Origin: CAZLMW01 sp964560875
GTDB taxonomy: Bacteria; Myxococcota_A; UBA9042
Assembly (NCBI GenBank): GCA_964560875.1
Contig: CAZLMW010000185.1
Location: forward strand, 1-11,971
Direction: 5' to 3'
Length of the DNA: 11,971 nucleotides
The position numbers and the translations under genes are program-made. Positions 6,840 through 11,971 of this stretch are shown here, in pieces. Position 1 is the stretch's first letter; each line of letters opens with the position of its first letter. Below the pieces are notes generated by a model, which ran no database searches, was not told the DNA's origin, and was given only the letters and a program-made list of their open reading frames with translations.

Positions 6840-8195
6840 TCAGGTCTCAATGGCCGACAGCCCGTCTTTGACGCTGCCGCCCTCGGCACCGAACGTCGCG
6901 AGGTTGAGCCCCATCGCCCGACAGATGCTCAGCAGCACCTTCGAGCTGTTCTCGCTGCTCGGCGACGTGTAGAGCATGTTCGTTTTCAGCTTCCCGCCAC
7001 ACGAGCCCGCCAGCACGATGGGCATCTGCTCGAGCGAATGGGTCTTGCCGAGGCTGACATCGCTGGTGCCCATGACCACGCAGCTGTCGAGCAGCGTCCC
7101 GGCGCCCTCTTTGACGTCTTTGAGCGCCTGCATCTGCGCCGCCATTGCCGACACGCACTGCAGAACGATTTTGTGCACTTCGGGCTGCGGGTTGGGTTCG
7201 TCGTGGGTCAGCTGGTGGTGGCCGGCCTTGGCGCCGGTGAAGAGCGTGTTGGTGACGGGGTAGGAGAACCAATTGCTGAAAACGCGGGTCTGGTCGCATG
7301 CAAGCGCCATCGCGCTCAGCTCGGCGAACGCGTTGTTCTTCTCTTGCAGCTGCGGTCGGCCCTCGATCTTCGGGTACGACGGCTTGGGTTTGGTCGGCAG
7401 CTTGCACGCCTTGAGGTTGGGCGGGTCCTCTTCGAGCTTGGCGAGCCGCTTTTCCAGCGAACGAATCGCCTCGAAGTGCTGGTCGAGCCGCTTGACGTCC
7501 TCGGCCCCGACCTTGCCCTTCAGCCCCTTGATATCGAGCAAAACCGCGTCGAGAACGCTGCGCCGCAAGCTCAGGGTCGGGTCCACGATCGGGGTGTCGC
7601 CGGGCAGCGTGAATCCCGTGCCGAAGATACGTTCGAACAGCTTGTGCGGCGATTGTTCGGGCGGATTGCGCGAGTTGGGGCCGTTGTAGCTCAAGCCCGA
7701 CTTGGGTTCGGCGCCATACTCCAGCGACCGAAAACGCGTCAGCTTGCCGGCCTGCTTGGCGATGACCTGGTCGATGGATGGCAGCAGGAATGTCTCGTTG
7801 CCACCCTTGGTCAAGAGCGGCGCTCCACTGAGGATCCCGCCCGCGCCAGAATGATGAGGCACAGCGTTAGGAACGTTCAGCTTTGTCCCTGTGATTACTG
7901 TGATATCCGATTTGAGTTTCGCGAGCGGTGCCAGCTGATCAGACAGCTTCCAAGCGTCGCCGGTCAGCAGCGCCTTGCCGCCGTTGTCGGGGTTCCAGCG
8001 GTCGGGGAGGTTGCCGTTGCCCCAGAAGAACAGCCCGAATCGCCGTGGAAAACCGGCGGGTTCGTCTGCGTACGCGTCGCCGTTGCCGGTCAGGAACATC
8101 TCCAGCGGCGGCAGGCCGATCGTCACGACGGCGCCACCAAGCAGCCCCTTGAGAAGCGTCCGGCGACTGATGCGCGGTGCCTTCGCGTTCTTCAT
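6840..8195 (-). CDS. DUF1552 protein, Tat-exported
   Basis: A 451-residue protein of the DUF1552 family, full length. It starts with a twin-arginine signal: SRRTLLKG at 10-17, then a hydrophobic stretch GLLGGAVVTIGLPPLEMFL. Tat export implies that it folds, perhaps with a cofactor, before crossing the membrane. The mature protein has the family-typical FGLFFWGNG (53-61) and PHHSGAGGILSG (113-124) segments. DUF1552 proteins are regarded as distant relatives of the alkaline phosphatase/sulfatase-like DUF1501 group; no activity is established. The gene begins 4 bp after the DUF1592-type gene, with a GGGGAAA ribosome binding site inside that gene's end. This pairing recurs in Planctomycetes, Verrucomicrobia and Myxococcota, which suggests that the two products act together outside the cytoplasm. 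Confidence 0.93.
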   Translation of the reverse strand: MKNAKAPRISRRTLLKGLLGGAVVTIGLPPLEMFLTGNGDAYADEPAGFPRRFGLFFWGNGNLPDRWNPDNGGKALLTGDAWKLSDQLAPLAKLKSDITVITGTKLNVPNAVPHHSGAGGILSGAPLLTKGGNETFLLPSIDQVIAKQAGKLTRFRSLEYGAEPKSGLSYNGPNSRNPPEQSPHKLFERIFGTGFTLPGDTPIVDPTLSLRRSVLDAVLLDIKGLKGKVGAEDVKRLDQHFEAIRSLEKRLAKLEEDPPNLKACKLPTKPKPSYPKIEGRPQLQEKNNAFAELSAMALACDQTRVFSNWFSYPVTNTLFTGAKAGHHQLTHDEPNPQPEVHKIVLQCVSAMAAQMQALKDVKEGAGTLLDSCVVMGTSDVSLGKTHSLEQMPIVLAGSCGGKLKTNMLYTSPSSENSSKVLLSICRAMGLNLATFGAEGGSVKDGLSAIET

Positions 8196-8199
8196 CGCG

Positions 8200-9864
8200 C
8201 TATTTCCCCGTCTTCTTGATGGGGCCCACGGAACGAAACGCCTCGCTCATCGCGAGGTCGACCAGCAGCGCCTTGACCTTGCGGCCGTTGTCGTTGAACC
8301 GGTCCACGATCGCGTCGACCGCGCCGTACTCGCCCTTGCCGACCACGCGTCCCGAGGCGTACGCGAACATCTTCTCCACGAAGCACATCGGCACGCGGTC
8401 ACCGTTGGCGATCACCTCGACAAGCGACTTGAAGTCGGCGAAGTCCTGCTCGTCGAGTGTGCCGCCGTCGTCGATCACGGCGCCATGTTCGTGGGTTCGG
8501 TAGCGGCCGATGCCGTCGAACCGTTCAAAGCCGAGGCCGGGGATGTCGGTGAAGCGGTGGCAGCCCGCGCACGCCGGGTTGGCCATGTGCTGGACGAGCC
8601 GTTGACGCATCGTCTTGGCGTTGGCGTCGACCTCGGGGATCGCCGTGTTCAGGTCGCTGGGAGGCGGTGGCACCTTTTGGCAGAGGATGTGTTCGCGCAG
8701 ATAGACGCCTCGCAGCACGGCGCTGGTCGACACCGGATGACTGTTGAGCGCCAGGAAAGCGACCTGGCCGAAGAACCCACGCCGTTGGCCAGATTCGGGG
8801 AACTCGAGCTTGCCGAAGCCCTCCTTCGCGGGCGCCTTGACGTTGTAGATGGCGGCGAGCCGGCGGTTCACGAACGTTGTCCGGCCGATGAAGAACTCGC
8901 GCAGGTCGGCGTCTTGTTCGAGGACAAGGTATTCGGCGACACGCAGCGTCTCTTCGCGGGCCATCGCGCCAAGCTCGGCGCTGTAGTGCTTGAAGACCTT
9001 GGGATCCTTGGTGAGTTCGTCGAGCTCGGCGAGGTTGAGCCACTGTGAGAAGAACGCGCGCACGCCGCGCTTCATGCGTCCGTCGGCGATCATGCGCTCG
9101 ACCTGGACCTTGAGCGTGGCGTCGTCGATGAGCTCGTCCTTGGCGGCGGCATCGAGCAGCTTGTCGTCCGGCGGCCCGTTCCACAGGAAGAACGACAGCC
9201 GAGACGCCATCTCCCAGCTGGTGTAGCGGCGCGGTTCGGCGGCGTTCTTGGCCGCGCCAAACTCGGGTCGGTAGATGAAGTGGGGCGACTGCAGGATGGC
9301 GGCGAGCGCGTATCCAAACCCCTTGTAGAAGTGCTTGAGCGTCGCGGCGGCCGTGGTCGCGATCTTCACGAGCCGGTCCCGCTCGGTTGTTGTGAGCGGT
9401 CGGCGCCACGCCCGGCGTCCAAGCGTTTCGATCGTCTTGGTGACGCACGACGTGTCGGCATCGGTCACAGTGGCGGGCGCGCAGTTGAAGACCGCCTCGC
9501 GCACCTCTTTCTTGGTCGCAAGCTCGCCGGCGAGGGCAAGCGCAGACTCCTCGAACAGCTCCACGCCACGTTCGGAAACGGGCGTGATGCCGGCCCCGAC
9601 CGAGAGCAGGCCGTGGATCGCCACGTCGGGTTCAAGCGCCGCCGGCACTGTCGCCTTGTCACCGAGCAGCTCGACCACAGCGTTGCGGTATTGGTCCTGG
9701 GTCAGCCGCACGAGCACGGGCGCATCCGACTTCAGGGCGGCATACGTCTTTTCAGGTTCGGCGGTCGGCTCCTCGCTGCAGCCCACACTGGCGACGACGA
9801 ACCCAACCGCCGCGATGACGGGGACAAGGTCGAGCGAGGGGTAGCGGGCGGTGCGGACGTTCAT
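8200..9864 (-). CDS. DUF1592/DUF1588 (PSD-PSCyt3) lipoprotein with one haem c motif
   Basis: A 554-residue lipoprotein with Cys29 after the SVG lipobox. In order it holds a DUF1587-like region (about 50-115), DUF1595 (about 137-200, with LGRRAWRRPLT), DUF1592 (about 213-345, with SPHFIYRPEFG just before and SRLSFFLW), DUF1588 (about 358-456, with NSHPVSTSAVLRG) and DUF1585 (about 470-545). A single CxxCH site, Cys432-Ala-Gly-Cys435-His436, lies in DUF1588 and could bind haem c. Function is unknown for the family; an electron-transfer or oxidative role in the periplasm is inference. The frame opens at a TTG at 9897, but the ATG at 9864 gives the proper signal peptide, though without a clear ribosome binding site. 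It is followed after 4 bp by DUF1552. Confidence 0.92.
   Translation of the reverse strand: MNVRTARYPSLDLVPVIAAVGFVVASVGCSEEPTAEPEKTYAALKSDAPVLVRLTQDQYRNAVVELLGDKATVPAALEPDVAIHGLLSVGAGITPVSERGVELFEESALALAGELATKKEVREAVFNCAPATVTDADTSCVTKTIETLGRRAWRRPLTTTERDRLVKIATTAAATLKHFYKGFGYALAAILQSPHFIYRPEFGAAKNAAEPRRYTSWEMASRLSFFLWNGPPDDKLLDAAAKDELIDDATLKVQVERMIADGRMKRGVRAFFSQWLNLAELDELTKDPKVFKHYSAELGAMAREETLRVAEYLVLEQDADLREFFIGRTTFVNRRLAAIYNVKAPAKEGFGKLEFPESGQRRGFFGQVAFLALNSHPVSTSAVLRGVYLREHILCQKVPPPPSDLNTAIPEVDANAKTMRQRLVQHMANPACAGCHRFTDIPGLGFERFDGIGRYRTHEHGAVIDDGGTLDEQDFADFKSLVEVIANGDRVPMCFVEKMFAYASGRVVGKGEYGAVDAIVDRFNDNGRKVKALLVDLAMSEAFRSVGPIKKTGK
8203..8209 (-). promoter_or_regulatory. Ribosome binding site of the DUF1552 gene
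   Basis: GGGGAAA on the minus strand, 7 nt before the ATG at 8195 and inside the last codons of the upstream gene. The placement supports coupled translation of the pair. Confidence 0.55.
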
Positions 9865-9921
9865 CGCGGCGCCATGGTGTCCCAAACAAGCGAGCAAGTC
9901 ACTGCCGATTCGCCGCCGTCG

Positions 9922-9933
9922 CTGTGGCCACAG
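9922..9933. repeat. Perfect 12-bp palindrome in an intergenic gap
   Basis: CTGTGGCCACAG reads the same on both strands. It lies in the 72-bp gap between the small lipoprotein stop (9937) and the DUF1592-type start (9864). It could be an operator half-site or chance; there is no loop, so it is not a useful RNA hairpin. Confidence 0.4.
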
Positions 9934-9936
9934 TCG

Positions 9937-10110
9937 TCACTTACATTTGGCCGGATACAGGCCCGCGGCTTGCAGTTTTTCGGCGGTTTCACGGTTTGCG
10001 CCCGAGTTGTCGGGGTCATTTGCGGATGCGTCGTCGCTGCAGCCCGAAAACCCGGGCCAGATCAGCAGGCCCGTCGCAAGAACAGCGGCGATTCGCGACG
10101 TTTGGCGCAT
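9937..10110 (-). CDS. Small lipoprotein, 57 residues
   Basis: A short gene that automatic length cut-offs would miss. The protein starts MRQTSRIAAVLATGLLIWPG and has a textbook short lipoprotein signal: Arg at 2 and 6, a hydrophobic core, and lipobox FSGC with Cys24. The 34-residue mature part is polar (CSDDASANDPDNSG), then carries a short predicted helix (NRETAEKLQAAG) and ends LYPAKCK, with a second Cys56. The stop is TGA at 9937. It begins 10 bp after the MORN-repeat gene stop and 72 bp before the DUF1592-type gene, so it sits inside the operon. The ribosome binding site is weak. No family is recognised. The free C-terminal cysteine could bind a metal or a haem partner or pair with another protein, which is speculation. 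Confidence 0.72.
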   Translation of the reverse strand: MRQTSRIAAVLATGLLIWPGFSGCSDDASANDPDNSGANRETAEKLQAAGLYPAKCK

Positions 10111-10120
10111 GGTCCCGCTT

Positions 10121-11848
10121 CTACTGCAGCCAGCTCTTCGCGCACTCGTCGGGCACGAGCGCCTGGCCGCCGATGTGGCAGATCTTGTAGGACACTTTGC
10201 CGTCGGCGTAATAGACCCACGTGCCCCAGCGGTCGCCCTCTTTGTATTCGCCCTCGACCGTCATCTGGCCCTTGTCGTCCCAGTTCTTCCAGTAGCCATG
10301 GCGGAGGCCTTCTTTGTACGTGATTTCGGTCTGTTTCTTGCCGTTGGACCACCAGGCCGTGCCCTTGCCCGAGCCGAGGATGTACGCGATCTTCTGCGCG
10401 AGCTGCCCGTTTTCGTAGTACCAGACCCACTCGCCGTGCTGCTTACCGTCGACGACCTTACCCTTCACGCTGGTCGAGCCGTTGTCGAACTTCAGGTGGA
10501 TGTCGCCGTTGCCGTTGCTGAACGTGGACTGACCGCGCAGCTTGCCGGTTTCGCTCCACCACCGGTGCAGGCCGACCTCTTTGCCGTTCGCGTTTGACCC
10601 GATGAAGCTCTTGAGGCCGTTGTCGTGCCAGCCGCGGTCGAGACCGTGCAGCTCATCGTCCTTGAAGTAGCTGATCGCGCGTTTCTGGCCGTTGTCGTGC
10701 CACGTCTCGCCCTTGCCCTGCAGCTTGCCGCTGTTGTCGTACCAGGTCTTCAGCACCTGGATGCTCTGGTCGTTCCAGACCTCGCGCCAGCCGACGGGGT
10801 TGCCGCCGCTGTACATGCGGACCGTTTCCTTGCTGGCGTTGTCGTGAAACGTCTTGAGCGGGCCGTGGAGCATCCCGAGCGCGTCGTAGTAGGCCTTGTA
10901 GAGCGTGGTGCCCTTGGTCGAGATCACCTCGTACGGGCCGACGAGGACGTTGTTGTTCAAGCAGGCCTTGCGAACGACCTTGCTGTTGCTGGTCCACGTC
11001 ATCGGTCCGTGCAGCTTCTCGACGCCGCCGACGCTGCTCACGTGGTAGTCACAGGTGAGCCCGCCGACCACCTTCTGCTTCTTGGTGCCGTTGCTGGGGC
11101 ACGTGACCGTTGGCGGGTTCACGTTGGGGGTCGATCCCTGCAGCACGTCCGGGTTGGGAACGTCGGCCGGGCCCGCGTCCGCGCCGCTGCTGCTTGAGCT
11201 GCCCGACGATGACGACGAGCTGCCTGACGATGAGCCGCCGTCGGTGACATCGCCCACACCGCTTGAGCTCGACGCGCCGCTGCTCGAGCTGGCGTCCGCT
11301 CCCGACGAAGACGTGCTTCCCGAAGACGATGTGCTGCCCGACGACGATGTGCTGCCTGACGACGATGTACTGCCCGAAGACGATGTGCTGCCCGACGACG
11401 ATGTGCTGCCTGACGACGACGTGCTGCCCGAAGACGATGTGCTTCCCGATGACGACGTGCTGCCCGACGACGACGTGCTGCCTGAAGACGACGTGCTGCC
11501 GGATGACGACGTGCTGCCTGAAGACGACGTGCTCCCAGATGACGACGTGCTGCCCGATGAAGCACCGCTGCTGGCACCGGCGTCCTGGACACCGCTGGAA
11601 GAGCCGCCGGACGAGGCAACGTCTGTCCCCCCGCTACCCGATCCGCTGCTTGTCGACGAACCGCCCGACGACGTTCCATCGCCTGTCGCGTCAGTGCCGC
11701 CACTGGTTCCGCCGCTCGTGCCGACGGGAGCAAACCCGCCTCCGGCCCCGCCGCCCACACAGCCGGGTGCAATAGCGGCAATCGCGAGCGCTGCCAGCGA
11801 TGCAACGACGGGGTCAACACGCCACGTGGCGGGAGCAATGCGGAACAT
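10121..11848 (-). CDS. Lipoprotein with Ser/Gly repeat tract and C-terminal MORN-type (YwqK-like) repeats
   Basis: A 575-residue lipoprotein. Signal peptide residues 1-29, lipobox APGC with Cys30, then a low-complexity Gly/Ser/Thr/Asp region to about residue 255, whose core is 14 copies of the hexapeptide GSTSSS. The rest, about 280-575, carries roughly ten MORN_2-type repeats with the pattern G-x-W/x-x-x-W/Y-x-x-NG-x, for example GKGETWHDNGQK, GLDRGWHDNGLK, GEWVWYYENGQLA and GTWVYYADGK. Such repeats are found in proteins often labelled 'YwqK antitoxin', but nothing near this gene is a toxin. A surface-anchored binding or scaffold module on a long flexible stalk is the reasonable inference. 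The frame opens at a TTG at 11860, but GGAG placed 6 nt before the ATG at 11848 decides the start. It is the first gene of the minus-strand run. Confidence 0.88.
   Translation of the reverse strand: MFRIAPATWRVDPVVASLAALAIAAIAPGCVGGGAGGGFAPVGTSGGTSGGTDATGDGTSSGGSSTSSGSGSGGTDVASSGGSSSGVQDAGASSGASSGSTSSSGSTSSSGSTSSSGSTSSSGSTSSSGSTSSSGSTSSSGSTSSSGSTSSSGSTSSSGSTSSSGSTSSSGSTSSSGSTSSSGADASSSSGASSSSGVGDVTDGGSSSGSSSSSSGSSSSSGADAGPADVPNPDVLQGSTPNVNPPTVTCPSNGTKKQKVVGGLTCDYHVSSVGGVEKLHGPMTWTSNSKVVRKACLNNNVLVGPYEVISTKGTTLYKAYYDALGMLHGPLKTFHDNASKETVRMYSGGNPVGWREVWNDQSIQVLKTWYDNSGKLQGKGETWHDNGQKRAISYFKDDELHGLDRGWHDNGLKSFIGSNANGKEVGLHRWWSETGKLRGQSTFSNGNGDIHLKFDNGSTSVKGKVVDGKQHGEWVWYYENGQLAQKIAYILGSGKGTAWWSNGKKQTEITYKEGLRHGYWKNWDDKGQMTVEGEYKEGDRWGTWVYYADGKVSYKICHIGGQALVPDECAKSWLQ
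11303..11554. repeat. 14 tandem 18-bp repeats coding for GSTSSS
   Basis: Fourteen consecutive 18-bp units, consensus cgacgacgacgtgctgcc on the plus strand, lie within the MORN-repeat lipoprotein gene. Units 2-4 and 5-7 are nearly identical as 54-bp blocks, a higher-order duplication. Differences fall mostly in synonymous serine and threonine positions, so the protein repeat is kept while the DNA drifts. Copy number could change without a frameshift. Confidence 0.95.
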
Positions 11849-11854
11849 GACGGA

Positions 11855-11858
11855 CTCC
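11855..11858 (-). promoter_or_regulatory. Ribosome binding site of the MORN-repeat lipoprotein
   Basis: GGAG on the minus strand, 6 nt before the ATG at 11848. It favours that ATG over the TTG at 11860, which overlaps this site. Confidence 0.7.
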
Positions 11859-11944
11859 AATGCGAGCGCGGGAGATTACCCGATTCAGTCTTGGCGTGCA
11901 TCGTTTGTGGGGTGCCGACCAGATCGGATCGGAGTTGTTCGGAC

Positions 11945-11971
11945 GTGAGCGTCGCCGCACTCATCGGCAAT
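11945..11971 (+). CDS. Possible start of a divergent gene, cut by the window edge
   Basis: A GTG at 11945 opens a frame reading VSVAALIGN to the edge, with GGAG at 11931-11934, 10 nt upstream. Only nine codons are visible, so this is a hint rather than a call. If real, the roughly 96 bp between it and the ATG at 11848 would be a divergent promoter region. Confidence 0.2.

Noticed and set aside
7038..8219. 393-codon plus-strand frame opposite the DUF1552 gene
   Set aside because: No family features; the opposite strand has a Tat signal and full-length DUF1552.
10121..11848. Toxin-antitoxin system based on YwqK-like antitoxin repeats
   Set aside because: The YwqK label comes from MORN_2 repeats only. 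The protein is a lipoprotein, and no toxin-like gene lies next to it.
11861..11944. Sigma-70 promoter ahead of the MORN-repeat lipoprotein
   Set aside because: A TAATCT-like -10 is present on the minus strand, but no matching -35 was found at the usual distance, so it is not called.
11055..11948. Long plus-strand frame coding for an acidic repeat protein rich in DDDVLPE
   Set aside because: It is the antisense of the 18-bp repeat in the MORN-repeat lipoprotein gene. A repeat unit divisible by three keeps extra frames open. There is no domain or signal, whereas the minus strand has a signal peptide, ribosome binding site and MORN repeats.
11119..11970. 283-codon minus-strand frame at the right edge
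   Set aside because: It runs out of frame through the MORN-repeat lipoprotein and its Ser-rich tract, giving an Ala/Arg-rich translation typical of a shadow; the alternative frame has lipobox and ribosome binding site.

Overview
The window reads as chromosomal DNA of a GC-rich, Gram-negative bacterium, most likely a member of the Myxococcota (former Deltaproteobacteria). The inference rests on a DUF1592/DUF1552 pair, several Cys-anchored lipoproteins with Ser/Gly/Asp-rich stretches after the signal peptide, a Ser-Gly-Thr repeat tract, and TTG or non-canonical ribosome binding in several genes. No rRNA, tRNA, CRISPR, transposase or integrase was seen. Taxonomy is inference only.

Layout from left to right. 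Positions 1-194 are non-coding and hold a 38-bp near-perfect palindrome (117-154), 40 bp past the stop of the first gene. Positions 2501-195 (minus) encode an SLC12-type cation-chloride cotransporter/permease, preceded 11 bp upstream by an alpha/beta hydrolase (3394-2513, minus); the two form an operon. A secreted protein of unknown function (3485-4483, plus) is transcribed divergently from the hydrolase and ends tail-to-tail, with a 26-bp overlap, against an NnrS-like membrane protein (5609-4458, minus).

From 11848 down to 4458 every gene lies on the minus strand and the spacing is tight: MORN-repeat lipoprotein (11848-10121), a 57-residue lipoprotein (10110-9937), a PSD/PSCyt3 (DUF1587-1595-1592-1588-1585) lipoprotein with one CxxCH haem site (9864-8200), a Tat-exported DUF1552 protein (8195-6840), another lipoprotein of about 300 aa (6777-5875), a 3'-terminal remnant of an LhgO-like FAD oxidoreductase (5839-5606), and the NnrS-like protein whose TTG start overlaps the remnant's stop. 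The first five genes all encode exported products. They probably form a cell-envelope module built around the DUF1592 cytochrome-like protein and its DUF1552 partner; its biochemical role is not known.

The most notable points are the unannotated small lipoprotein, the truncated LhgO tail that still reads cleanly and touches the next gene, an intergenic gap made entirely of 16-bp tandem repeats that copy a start-codon region, the 14-unit 18-bp in-frame repeat in the MORN lipoprotein, and the palindrome at the left edge. Nothing here proves a new defence or mobile system.
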